Assembly (NCBI GenBank): GCA_913047375.1
Contig: CAJWTV010000001.1
Location: forward strand, 124,001 to 188,000
Reading direction: 5' to 3'
DNA: 64,000 nt
From: an uncultured Polaribacter sp.
GTDB taxonomy: Bacteria > Bacteroidota > Bacteroidia > Flavobacteriales > Flavobacteriaceae
The notes below the pieces were generated by a model, which had not been told where the DNA came from, did no database searches, and saw only the letters and a program-made list of their open reading frames with translations. Position numbers and translations under genes: made by a program. Position 1 is the stretch's first letter; each line of letters begins with the position of its first letter. Below are positions 17,828 to 26,334 of this stretch, piece after piece.

Positions 17828-19282
17828 ATGCCAAGTAGAGAAAGAAATAAATTTGTAAAAAAGAATCAAGTACTAGAATTAAAAATTGAAGATTATGCTT
17901 TTGGAGGGAAAGGAATTGCTAGAATACGAAATGAAGAAGGTGATTTTGTTGTGTTTGTACCAAACACATTGCCTGGTCAATTAGTTAAAGCTCAAATTAA
18001 TAAATCAAGTAAAAAATACGCAGAAGCAAAATTAATTGATGTACTAGTACCGTCAGAAAATGAAGTTGATGTTCCTTTCCAAGATATACCAGGTGCACCA
18101 TACATACAATTACCAATTGACTTACAACACAAATACAAAAAAGAAAGTACGCTCTCTTTATTTAAAAGAATTGGAAAAGTTGAAAATATTGACGATTTAT
18201 TTGATGAGTTTGTTACTTCCCCTAACCTGTTCCACTATAGGAATAAAATGGAATACGGTTTTTCAGCTATTGGTTACGACAGAATTACTAAAACGGATAA
18301 AGACGAATTCACATTAGGTTTTAAAAGACGTGGTGTTTGGTGGATGGGAGACAACTTAGATAAAGATTCTGGTTTATTTGACAAACAAATGGAAGATAAT
18401 CTTAAAAACATCCGTAAATACTGTTTTAATTCAGGTCTTGACCCCTGGCACGGTCCAAAAAAAACTGGTTTTTTCAGATACTTTGTAGTAAGAAAATCTT
18501 TCAAAACAGACGAGTTATTGTGTAATTTAGTTACGACTTCTGTTGATTTAAATAATTTTGATTTACAAAAGTTCGCTACATTTTTAAAAAATATTTTTGG
18601 AAAACGTTTAGCGGGATTAATACATACTATAAATGATGAAGTTGGTGACAGAACTATAGCAACATCTGGAAGTTTAAATTTAATTTATGGAAAAGATAAA
18701 ATCGTTGAAAAACTTCTAGATTTAAACTTTGAAATCAGTATGAAAAGTTTCTTTCAAACTAACCCTAAATGTGCAGAAAAACTATATAATAAAGTTATAG
18801 AATACGTTTTAGAAGATAAAACAAAAGTCGATAATACAATAATTATGGACTTATTTTGCGGTACTGGTACAATAGGACAAATAGTCGCTTCAAAAAGTAA
18901 TAATACTCAAATAGTTGGTGTAGATATTGTTGCTTCTGCAATTGAAGATGCAAAAGAAAATGCAAAAAGAAATAATGTTAATGGTTTAAAGTTTTATTGT
19001 TCTGATGTAGGAAAATTTTTAATTGCACATCCTGAATATCAAAATAAGATAAAGACTATAATTTTAGACCCAGCTAGGGCTGGAATAGCTCCTAAAACAT
19101 TACAAAAAATAATAGCATTAAATGCAGATAGAATGGTATATGTATCTTGTAACCCAGCTACACAGGCAAGAGATACTGAAATATTGAGAGATGCTGGTTA
19201 TTTAATTAAAAAAATTAGCTTAGTAGATCAGTTTCCTCATACATCACACATAGAAACTGTAGTGTTATTTGAGAAAAGTTAA
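17828..19282 (+). CDS. rlmD: 23S rRNA (uracil-C5)-methyltransferase, RlmD/TrmA family
   Basis: This SAM-dependent enzyme makes 5-methyluridine in 23S rRNA (or tRNA; subtypes are hard to tell apart). The 484 residues comprise an N-terminal TRAM domain (LELKIEDYAFGGKGIARI...NTLPGQLVKAQI), a central domain, and a Rossmann methyltransferase domain with DLFCGTGTIGQI (about 340), LDPARAG and the catalytic cysteine in YVSCNPATQARD (about 437). The iron-sulfur cluster cysteines found after the TRAM domain in E. coli RlmD are absent: the equivalent stretch reads IPGAPYIQLPIDLQHKY. Catalytic residues are intact, so activity is expected without the cluster. It heads a plus-strand series of small genes. 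Confidence 0.88.
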   Translation: MPSRERNKFVKKNQVLELKIEDYAFGGKGIARIRNEEGDFVVFVPNTLPGQLVKAQINKSSKKYAEAKLIDVLVPSENEVDVPFQDIPGAPYIQLPIDLQHKYKKESTLSLFKRIGKVENIDDLFDEFVTSPNLFHYRNKMEYGFSAIGYDRITKTDKDEFTLGFKRRGVWWMGDNLDKDSGLFDKQMEDNLKNIRKYCFNSGLDPWHGPKKTGFFRYFVVRKSFKTDELLCNLVTTSVDLNNFDLQKFATFLKNIFGKRLAGLIHTINDEVGDRTIATSGSLNLIYGKDKIVEKLLDLNFEISMKSFFQTNPKCAEKLYNKVIEYVLEDKTKVDNTIIMDLFCGTGTIGQIVASKSNNTQIVGVDIVASAIEDAKENAKRNNVNGLKFYCSDVGKFLIAHPEYQNKIKTIILDPARAGIAPKTLQKIIALNADRMVYVSCNPATQARDTEILRDAGYLIKKISLVDQFPHTSHIETVVLFEKS

Positions 19283-19355
19283 ACAAGTATTAAACTTTAT
19301 GAATATTTAGTTTAATATTAGGAATGATTATATATTTATAGTGAAAAAACAAAAT

Positions 19356-19646
19356 ATGAAAAAATTAACAGATTTTGAAATAGAAAAAAAATTAGAAGCT
19401 CTTCATGATTGGGATTTCTATGACAATGCTTTACATACAGATTTTGAATTTGATAATTTTAAAGACTGTATGTCTGCAATGAATAGAATCGCTTTTGAAT
19501 GCGAAGCATTAAATCATCATCCAGAATGGACAAATATCTATAATACTTTAGATATAAAGCTTACAACCCACGATGCTAATGGTGTCACATTACTAGATTT
19601 TAAATTAGCAAGTATTATAAATCAAATAGTAGAAGTTGAAGAATAA
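19356..19646 (+). CDS. 4a-hydroxytetrahydrobiopterin dehydratase
   Basis: Pterin-4a-carbinolamine dehydratase regenerates the pterin cofactor after aromatic amino acid hydroxylation. The 96-residue protein contains the catalytic histidine motif NHHPEW and the following VYNTLDIKLTTHDANGVT-type strand (here IYNTLDIKLTTHDA). I start at ATG 19356 (MKKLTDFEIE); a GTG five codons upstream is possible, but the shorter form matches family length. No pterin-dependent hydroxylase is in the window. The phhB/PCD name would apply. Confidence 0.92.
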   Translation: MKKLTDFEIEKKLEALHDWDFYDNALHTDFEFDNFKDCMSAMNRIAFECEALNHHPEWTNIYNTLDIKLTTHDANGVTLLDFKLASIINQIVEVEE

Positions 19647-19686
19647 ATTAATTATTCTTTAAACTTTTTATTTATAATTATTTTTT

Positions 19687-20172
19687 ATGAAAAGAATAAT
19701 AATCATTTTCACCTTATTTTTAAGTGTTTTTTATAGTTGCGAAAAAGATGATTTCTGCACTAAAAACCCTGTTACACCAATGTTAATTATTCGGTTTTAT
19801 GATAATATAGAGAGAAGTAATTTAAAAAATGCCGAGCTATTATCTGTTTGGGCTGAAGGAAAAGATACTATCTCAGAATATAAAAGTATCACAAAAGATA
19901 GTATTGCAATACCTTTAAATTCGACTGCATTAGAAACTATATATCATTTAAAAATCAATAGTTTTGATGGTAATTTGGCGAGTAATCAAACTGAAACTTT
20001 TACAATACAATATACCCCAGAAGAAAAATTCGTATCTAGATCCTGTGGTTTTAAAGTTATTTTTAATGACGTTACTTTTACTACGAACAATAATTGGATA
20101 GACGACTTCACCCCTTTTAACCTGACGTCTATTGAAAATCAAAGCGCAGCACATGTCAAAATATATCACTAG
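19687..20172 (+). CDS. DUF6452-type lipoprotein
   Basis: A 161-residue predicted lipoprotein with a short signal peptide and lipobox VFYSCEK (Cys about 18). The first mature residues, CEKDDFCTKNPVTPMLIIRFYD, match a family I recall as DUF6452, found in Flavobacteriia and paired with a DUF6048 gene. The rest is beta-rich with no catalytic motif. The next gene starts inside its 3' end (20-base overlap), so the two are translationally linked and probably work together at the envelope. Function unknown. Confidence 0.7.
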   Translation: MKRIIIIFTLFLSVFYSCEKDDFCTKNPVTPMLIIRFYDNIERSNLKNAELLSVWAEGKDTISEYKSITKDSIAIPLNSTALETIYHLKINSFDGNLASNQTETFTIQYTPEEKFVSRSCGFKVIFNDVTFTTNNNWIDDFTPFNLTSIENQSAAHVKIYH

Positions 20173-20857
20173 CCTTTTTTTGTTCTTAGCTTTTACAGTT
20201 AGTTTTTCTCAAGAAAAAGAACTCGGAGATTCAGTTATTGAAAACGATTCTATAGTTTATAAAACTCCATATGGTTTGAGACTTGGAATAGATATTAGTA
20301 AACCGATAAAATCTAGTCTAAATAATTCTTTTTCAGGGTTTGAATTAGTTGCAGATTATAGAATATCTAAAAGGATATTTATTGCAACAGAAATAGGGTT
20401 TGAAAAAGAAAATACTATAGAGGATTTCACTAACTCAACTTCTAGAGGAAATTATATTCGAGTTGGTTTAAATTTTAATGCCTACGATAACTGGTTAGAT
20501 ATGAATAATGAAATATTTACTGGTTTTAGGTATGGACTAGGACTCTTCGATCAAACATTAAATAGCCATACGCCTAACGTAAATAACTTATATTTTCCAT
20601 CAGAAGTAATAAATATATCTTTAACAGAAAGTGATTTAACTGCACACTGGACAGAGTTTGTCGTTGGCATAAAAGCAGAAACTCTCAAGAACTTATTTGT
20701 TGGTGCAAGTGTTTCTTATAAAATTCTTTTAAGTATAAATGATCCCACTAACTTTAAATCTCTTTTTGCTCCTGGTTTTAACAGAATTTTTGAAAGTGGA
20801 ACTGGCTTTGGATTCAATTATACAATATCATACTTGATTCCATTCACTAAAAAATAA
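20153..20857 (+). CDS. DUF6048-type predicted outer-membrane beta-barrel protein
   Basis: I start this 234-residue protein at ATG 20153 (MSKYITSLFLFLAF). That start gives a clean Sec signal peptide cut after SFSQ; a start seven codons upstream would put charged residues before it. The mature part alternates aromatic and polar residues in short strands (RISKRIFIATEIGFEKE, YIRVGLNFNAYDN, TEFVVGIKAETLKNLFVGAS) and ends YTISYLIPFTKK, as in small outer-membrane barrels. It overlaps the DUF6452-type gene by 20 bases. I recall it as DUF6048; function unknown. Confidence 0.7.
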   Translation: MSKYITSLFLFLAFTVSFSQEKELGDSVIENDSIVYKTPYGLRLGIDISKPIKSSLNNSFSGFELVADYRISKRIFIATEIGFEKENTIEDFTNSTSRGNYIRVGLNFNAYDNWLDMNNEIFTGFRYGLGLFDQTLNSHTPNVNNLYFPSEVINISLTESDLTAHWTEFVVGIKAETLKNLFVGASVSYKILLSINDPTNFKSLFAPGFNRIFESGTGFGFNYTISYLIPFTKK

Positions 20858-20914
20858 ACCTTACATAATTATTTTTTGTAACTTTAAAACATCTTTTTAT
20901 TAAAACTTTAATTT

Positions 20915-21862
20915 ATGAATAAAATACCTAGTGTAAATTTAGCTGACTTTTTATCTGATGATAAATCGAGAAAAGAAAAATTCATTAATGAAATTGGTAA
21001 TGCATATGAGAATATTGGGTTTGTCGCTTTAAAAGGACATTTTTTAGACGATACTTTAATAGACAATTTATACTCAGAAATTAAAAAATTTTTTGACTTA
21101 CCTATAAATATAAAAGAGCAATATGAAATCCCTGGTATTGGAGGACAAAGAGGTTATGTTTCTTTTGGTAAAGAATCTGCAAAAGGAAAAAAAGAAGGAG
21201 ATTTGAAAGAATTTTGGCATTTTGGACAATATGTATCTACAGATTCTAAATATGCTGATGAATATCCTAAAAATGTTAATGTAAATGAATTATCAAAATT
21301 TAATGAAATAGGTAAAGAAACCTATCAAATGTTAGAAAAAACTGCTAAATATGTATTGCGATCGTTAGCGCTTCATTTGAGTTTAGAAGAAACATATTTT
21401 GATGACTTTATCAAAAACGGAAATAGTATTCTTCGACCAATACATTACCCACCAATAGAAACAGAGCCGAGAGGAGCTGAAAGAGCTGCTGCACATGGAG
21501 ATATTAATTTAATAACACTACTAATGGGAGCTCAAGGAAAAGGTCTACAAGTACAGAATCTTGAAGGAGATTGGATAGATGCTATTGCTGAACCAAATGA
21601 AATAATGATAAATGTTGGTGATATGCTATCTCGCCACAGTAATAATAAGTTAAAATCTACTGTTCATAGGGTTACTAATCCACCAAAAGAAATGTGGGGA
21701 ACATCTCGTTATTCAATTCCCTTTTTTATGCATCCAATATCAGAAATGAAATTAGATGTTTTAGAAAACTGTATAGATGAGAATAATCCAAAGCAATTTG
21801 AAGATATAACAGCAGGTGAATATTTAAATCAACGTTTATTAGAATTAGGCTTAAAAAAATAA
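20915..21862 (+). CDS. 2-oxoglutarate/Fe(II)-dependent oxygenase, isopenicillin N synthase family
   Basis: The 315-residue protein has the N-terminal DIOX_N region (IPSVNLADFLSDD...GFVALKGH) and the double-stranded beta-helix core. The iron ligands are in AAHGDINLITLL (H-x-D) and the later TVHRVTNP histidine; the co-substrate arginine lies in SRYSIPFF (R-x-S). Family members oxidise or cyclise small molecules, and plant and bacterial relatives vary widely in substrate, so none is assigned here. It starts a tight run with the SUI1 factor gene, whose ATG follows three bases after its stop. Confidence 0.88.
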   Translation: MNKIPSVNLADFLSDDKSRKEKFINEIGNAYENIGFVALKGHFLDDTLIDNLYSEIKKFFDLPINIKEQYEIPGIGGQRGYVSFGKESAKGKKEGDLKEFWHFGQYVSTDSKYADEYPKNVNVNELSKFNEIGKETYQMLEKTAKYVLRSLALHLSLEETYFDDFIKNGNSILRPIHYPPIETEPRGAERAAAHGDINLITLLMGAQGKGLQVQNLEGDWIDAIAEPNEIMINVGDMLSRHSNNKLKSTVHRVTNPPKEMWGTSRYSIPFFMHPISEMKLDVLENCIDENNPKQFEDITAGEYLNQRLLELGLKK

Positions 21863-21865
21863 TAC

Positions 21866-22189
21866 ATGGATTTTAAGGAGCAACTTAAAAATTTATTTCC
21901 AGATCATAAAGAAAGTCCTGAAACTATAGAAAAGAAAACTAATATATGTTTACAAGACGAACCAATTATTTGTAAATACGAAAAAAGAAAAGGAAAACCT
22001 ATTACAATTATAGAAGGTTACTCTGGAACTACTCTAGATTTTAAGATTTTAGCAAAAGAAATAAAAACAAAACTGAGTGTTGGTGGAGGTTTTAAAGAAA
22101 ATAAAATTATAATTCAAGGAGATTATCGAAATAAAATAATGATGATACTTTCTGAAAAAGGATTTAAAGTAAAACGTGTTGGAGGATAA
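21866..22189 (+). CDS. SUI1/YciH family translation factor
   Basis: The 107-residue protein has the SUI1 (eIF1) fold signature at its C-terminal half: KPITIIEGYSG, KILAKEIKTKLSVGGGFKENKIIIQGD and the terminal LSEKGFKVKRVGG. Bacterial YciH proteins are thought to influence start-site fidelity or ribosome behaviour; the role is not essential in E. coli. It lies three bases after the oxygenase gene and nine before the phosphorylase gene, so the three form one transcript. Confidence 0.9.
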   Translation: MDFKEQLKNLFPDHKESPETIEKKTNICLQDEPIICKYEKRKGKPITIIEGYSGTTLDFKILAKEIKTKLSVGGGFKENKIIIQGDYRNKIMMILSEKGFKVKRVGG

Positions 22190-22198
22190 TAAAAATAT

Positions 22199-23068
22199 AT
22201 GGCAATAAAAGAGTCCGAATTAATATTAAATAAAGATGGAAGTATTTATCACCTGAATTTAAAACCAGAGAATGTTGCAAAAGATATCATTTTTGTTGGT
22301 GATCAAGATAGAGTTAATATGGTTACCAAGCTATTTGACTCTATTGAATTTACTACTCAAAAAAGGGAATTTAAAACGACTACCGGTTCCTATAAAGGTA
22401 AAAGAATTACGGTTATATCAACTGGGATTGGTCCAGATAATATAGACATAGTTTTAAATGAGTTAGATGCTGTAGTGAACATCAATTTAAAAACTAGAGA
22501 ATTAAAAAAAGAATTAACTACTTTAAATATTATACGAATAGGAACGTCAGGTTCTCTCCAAAAAAATATTCCAGTAGATTCCTTTTTAATGAGTTCTTAT
22601 GCAATAGATTTAAATGGTATGCTTCATTCTTATCAAATTGATGATGTTTCAAACCTGGAAATTGAAAATGCTTTTACAAAACAAACTAATTGGAGTGACA
22701 AAAAATCAGCTCCTATAGTTATTAGTAATAGTACTTATTTGGAAAAAAAATTAATCTCCGAAAAAATTCATAAGGGAATGACTGCAACTGCCGGTGGATT
22801 CTATGCACCTCAAGGTAGAGTTCTACGTTTAGGACTTCAAGATTCGGAAATAAACAGTAAGATTAATAAATTTAATTATAAGGGTATTAAAGTATCTAAT
22901 TTAGAAATGGAGACTTCTGCAATTTATGGTTTATGTAAATTATTGGGACATAACGCATGTTCTATGAACGCTATTATTGCTAATCGAACAGACGGAACTT
23001 TTAGTAAAAATTACCAAAAAGTTGTGAATGATTTAATATTATATACTCTAAATAGATTAGTAGATTAA
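22199..23068 (+). CDS. Nucleoside phosphorylase (uridine phosphorylase-like)
   Basis: This 289-residue PNP/UDP-family enzyme should split nucleosides with phosphate. Visible blocks are VGDQDRVNMV, the phosphate-binding STGIGPDNIDIVLNEL, IRIGTSGSLQ, and the ribose-binding SNLEMETSAIYGLCKLLGH with the conserved Met-Glu pair. The enzyme is longer than E. coli Udp (253) and has an insertion around residues 95-110. A role in pyrimidine or purine salvage is likely; the base is not certain. It is the last large gene of the 20915 unit. Confidence 0.85.
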   Translation: MAIKESELILNKDGSIYHLNLKPENVAKDIIFVGDQDRVNMVTKLFDSIEFTTQKREFKTTTGSYKGKRITVISTGIGPDNIDIVLNELDAVVNINLKTRELKKELTTLNIIRIGTSGSLQKNIPVDSFLMSSYAIDLNGMLHSYQIDDVSNLEIENAFTKQTNWSDKKSAPIVISNSTYLEKKLISEKIHKGMTATAGGFYAPQGRVLRLGLQDSEINSKINKFNYKGIKVSNLEMETSAIYGLCKLLGHNACSMNAIIANRTDGTFSKNYQKVVNDLILYTLNRLVD

Positions 23069-23140
23069 ATAATTTCTATCAAAAAAAAAGGAATAATTTT
23101 ATTAAATCATGTACATTGTAACCATAAAAAATTAATCATA

Positions 23141-23278
23141 ATGAAAAGAGCACTTTATATAGTAATTTTAATTATTGGGATGGTAGGTTTATCTTCTTGT
23201 AGAAGTACTTCATCATCATGTGGTTTAGCAGAAAACTCTACAAATCAGTCAAATTATCAACAAATACAGTTAGTATAA
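23141..23278 (+). CDS. Small lipoprotein, 45 residues
   Basis: A complete short reading frame, ATG 23141 to TAA 23276-23278. The protein opens with two basic residues and a hydrophobic stretch (ALYIVILIIGMVG) and then the lipobox LSSC, so residue 20 would be lipidated. The mature tail of 26 residues is polar (CRSTSSSCGLAENSTNQS, then a Gln/Tyr-rich end) with one further cysteine. I believe similar tiny lipoproteins with a CGLA motif occur in other flavobacteria, but cannot confirm that here. It follows the phosphorylase gene by 72 bases. Function unknown. Confidence 0.6.
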   Translation: MKRALYIVILIIGMVGLSSCRSTSSSCGLAENSTNQSNYQQIQLV

Positions 23279-23285
23279 TTTTATA

Positions 23286-23306
23286 TATTCAAATAGACTT
23301 TGAATA
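23286..23306. terminator. Possible bidirectional terminator hairpin
   Basis: TATTCAAA (23286-23293) pairs with TTTGAATA (23299-23306) around a 5-base loop, between the small lipoprotein gene and the convergent ung gene. AT-rich stem; moderate support from position only. Confidence 0.35.
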
Positions 23307-23313
23307 AGAAGTT

Positions 23314-23979
23314 TTACCAATTTATCTCTTTTTTACCTAAAGATTTTAAAATTTTATTTGTCTTAGAAAAATGTTTGTTACCAAACCAATAACCTCTATT
23401 AGCACTTAACGGAGAGGGATGTCCAGAGTTTAGTACAGAATGTTTTTTTATATCAATTAATTTTATTTTTTTCTTTGCATATCCACCCCAAAGTAAAAAA
23501 ACAATATCCTCTTTTTTATCAGAAATTTGTTTAATAATTGCATCAGTAAAAGTTTCCCATCCTTTTTTTTGATGACTTCCCGCTATACTTTCTCTTACTG
23601 TTAAGGTGGCGTTTAGTAATAAAACTCCCTGTTTAGCCCATCTTTCTAAATTTCCATTTGAAGGATGATCTACTTCTAAATCTGTTACGACTTCTTTAAA
23701 AATATTAATTAATGAAGGTGGAATTTTAATTCCCTGTTTCACTGAAAAGCAAAGTCCGTTCGCTTGTCCTGTTCCATGATAAGGATCTTGACCAATTATT
23801 ACTACTTTTAGATTATTGAAAGGACAGATATCAAACGCTGCAAAGACTTCGTTTTCTTTTGGAAAACATTTGTAATTGGAATATTCTGAATCTAAAAAAA
23901 AAGTTAAATCATTAAAGTAGTTTTTTTCAAATTCTATTTGAAGAATATTTTTCCAGCTATCGGGTATATTTACCTTCAT
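23314..23979 (-). CDS. ung: Uracil-DNA glycosylase
   Basis: Ung removes uracil from DNA at the start of base-excision repair. The 221-residue protein is family 1: the catalytic motif GQDPYHG (D65, H68), the uracil-specificity region GLCFSV, the LLNATLTV strand and the DNA-intercalating loop HPSPLSANRG (H187) are all intact. Length is typical. Divergent from mutS2, with a 123-base spacer; convergent with the small lipoprotein gene. Confidence 0.97.
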   Translation of the reverse strand: MKVNIPDSWKNILQIEFEKNYFNDLTFFLDSEYSNYKCFPKENEVFAAFDICPFNNLKVVIIGQDPYHGTGQANGLCFSVKQGIKIPPSLINIFKEVVTDLEVDHPSNGNLERWAKQGVLLLNATLTVRESIAGSHQKKGWETFTDAIIKQISDKKEDIVFLLWGGYAKKKIKLIDIKKHSVLNSGHPSPLSANRGYWFGNKHFSKTNKILKSLGKKEINW

Positions 23980-24102
23980 TGTTTCTTATTTTTACAATTA
24001 AATTTAGATTAAAAATAATTATAAATCTTATTTTTGAGAATTAATTTTTTTCGTAAATAATATTACAATAACTAATAGAAATAGAAAATCAAAATTACAA
24101 CA

Positions 24103-26310
24103 TTGAATACTAACATTTCAAATAAAACATTACAAGATTTAGAGTTTACAACTGTTTTAAATCATATTGCAGATCATTGTATATCTAGCTTGGGAAAGGA
24201 GCGTGTTTTAGAAATAACTCCTATTAATTACAAAAAAGGGCTATTTAAAGAACTTAATTTAGTGAACGAATACCTTTCTTCCTTTCAAAGTGAAAATAGA
24301 ATTCCTAATCATGGATTTGATAATGTCATCAATAATGTCAAGCATTTAAAAATTGAGAATAGTTTTATAGAAACAGAGGCGTTTTTAAGGTTAGCTTCGA
24401 TGTCATTAACTGTAAATGAACATATTAAATTCTTTAAAAAGTTTAACATTCAATTTCCTACTTTTTTTGCTGTATCTCAAAAAATAGAATTCACGACATA
24501 TATAGATGATGAAATTAAAAAAATTATCGAATTAAGTGGTGAAGTAAGAAATAATGCATCTCCAACATTAAAACAAATTAGAAAAGATATCAATCATGTA
24601 AGAGGGAAAATTGGTGCCAGTTTTACTAGTGCACTATCGAAATCGATTGGTGCTGGTTTTTTAGATGACATTAAAGAAACCGTTGTAGACAATCAAAGAG
24701 TTTTAGCTGTAAAGGCAATGTATAGAAAAAAGATTTCTGGGAGCTTATTGGGGTCCTCAAAATCTGGTGGAATTGTATATATCGCTCCTCAAGCTACCCT
24801 TTCTTATAGTAGAGAATATCAGAATCTAGTATATGAAGAAAAACAAGAAGTTGTTAAAATATTACGAGAGTTAGCGACAGTAATTAGACCTATGGCAACT
24901 CTTTTAGAGGAATACCTTGAATTCTTAATTCATATAGATTCAATAGGGGCTAAAGCAAAATATGCTAATGAAATAAATGCCATTTTACCTAAAATTTCAT
25001 CAGAAAAAACTATCTACTTCAAAAATGCTATGCATCCTGTATTATGGAGAAAAAATAATATTCAAGAAATAGCTACTATTCCACAAACTATAGAATTAAA
25101 TGAAAATCAACAAATTATTGTAATATCTGGACCAAATGCTGGAGGAAAAAGTATTACTCTAAAAACGATTGGCTTATTACAAATAATGATACAAAGTGGT
25201 ATTTTGATTCCTGTTGGCGAAAAGAGCAAAACGTATATTTTTGAAAATATACTTACAGATATTGGAGACAATCAATCCATAGAGAATCAATTGAGTACAT
25301 ACAGCTATCGTTTGAAAAATATGCGTTCGTTCTTAAAAAAATGTAATTCAGAAACGTTATTTTTAATTGATGAATTTGGTACAGGCTCTGATCCTGAATT
25401 AGGGGGAGCTTTAGCAGAGATTTTCTTAGAGGAATTTTACAATAAGGAGGCTTTTGGTATAATTACTACCCATTATTCAAATTTGAAAGTATTGGCTAAT
25501 GAATTAGATAACGTTACTAATGCTAATATGCAATTTGATGAACGTTCTTTAGAGCCTTTATATAAATTATTTATTGGGCAAGCTGGTAGCTCATTTACAT
25601 TTGAAGTAGCTCAGAAAAACGGTATACCTTTTAGTATTATAAACAAAGCTAAAAAGCGAGTTGAAACAGAAAAAATCCGACTAGACAAAACCATTTCTAA
25701 ATTGCAGAAAGAAAGAAATAGACTACATAAGAATTCTGAAAACCTCGAGAAACAAAAAGTTAAGGAACAAGAACATTTAGTCAGTCTAGAAGAAAAGGAA
25801 ATTAAAATACAGGCTAAATTAGCTGGTTTTCAGGAATTATATGATAACAATCAGAAAATGTTATCTTTAGGAAGAAAAATAAATGAATTATTAAATAAAT
25901 ACTTTCAAACCAATAATAAAAAAGAACTTACAACGAATTTTAATAAGTGGATCGCAGATGAAAAAGTTAAACGAGCTAAAAAAAATCCAATAGGCCCTAA
26001 AACAAAAACTCAAAAACAGAAAGCTAAGGTTGTAGAAAAACAAATACAGCAAATCATTGAGAAAGTAGAAAAAGAAGTTTTAGAAAAAGTTGTAGAAGTT
26101 AGAAAAGAGAAAAAAGTCGCTAAAGAAAAAGTTGCTAAAGAAAAATCTGAATATGACTATAAGACAAATGATAAAGTTCGAGTCATAGGTTCAAATTCAG
26201 TGGGAACTATCGATAAGATAAATAAGAAAAAAGTTGATATTAATTATGGTTTCTTTACAACGAAAACTACTTTGGATAAATTAGAATTAGTAGAAAAATT
26301 CAAAAAATAA
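24103..26310 (+). CDS. mutS2: MutS2-type ATPase lacking the Smr nuclease domain
   Basis: MutS2 proteins act on ribosome collisions and on recombination or repair structures. This 735-residue protein has the N-terminal clamp/lever helices, the ATPase core with Walker A SGPNAGGKSIT (about 344), the LIDEFGTGSDPELGGAL Walker B/D-loop and the ITTHYSNLK histidine loop. A long charged coiled coil follows (about 510-690). It ends in a KOW-like module (NDKVRVIGSNSVGTIDKI). The C-terminal Smr domain with its LDLRG motif, present in B. subtilis MutS2, is absent. The start is TTG 24103; no ATG is near. A lysine/glutamate-rich repeat (KEKVAKEKVAKEK-like) sits before the KOW module. Confidence 0.9.
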   Translation: MNTNISNKTLQDLEFTTVLNHIADHCISSLGKERVLEITPINYKKGLFKELNLVNEYLSSFQSENRIPNHGFDNVINNVKHLKIENSFIETEAFLRLASMSLTVNEHIKFFKKFNIQFPTFFAVSQKIEFTTYIDDEIKKIIELSGEVRNNASPTLKQIRKDINHVRGKIGASFTSALSKSIGAGFLDDIKETVVDNQRVLAVKAMYRKKISGSLLGSSKSGGIVYIAPQATLSYSREYQNLVYEEKQEVVKILRELATVIRPMATLLEEYLEFLIHIDSIGAKAKYANEINAILPKISSEKTIYFKNAMHPVLWRKNNIQEIATIPQTIELNENQQIIVISGPNAGGKSITLKTIGLLQIMIQSGILIPVGEKSKTYIFENILTDIGDNQSIENQLSTYSYRLKNMRSFLKKCNSETLFLIDEFGTGSDPELGGALAEIFLEEFYNKEAFGIITTHYSNLKVLANELDNVTNANMQFDERSLEPLYKLFIGQAGSSFTFEVAQKNGIPFSIINKAKKRVETEKIRLDKTISKLQKERNRLHKNSENLEKQKVKEQEHLVSLEEKEIKIQAKLAGFQELYDNNQKMLSLGRKINELLNKYFQTNNKKELTTNFNKWIADEKVKRAKKNPIGPKTKTQKQKAKVVEKQIQQIIEKVEKEVLEKVVEVRKEKKVAKEKVAKEKSEYDYKTNDKVRVIGSNSVGTIDKINKKKVDINYGFFTTKTTLDKLELVEKFKK

Positions 26311-26334
26311 TTAGAAATTCAAAAAACCCAAAAA

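Noticed and set aside
26098-26150. Lysine/glutamate-coded repeat near the end of mutS2
   Set aside because: A low-complexity coiled-coil or linker segment, in frame and ordinary for this protein type.
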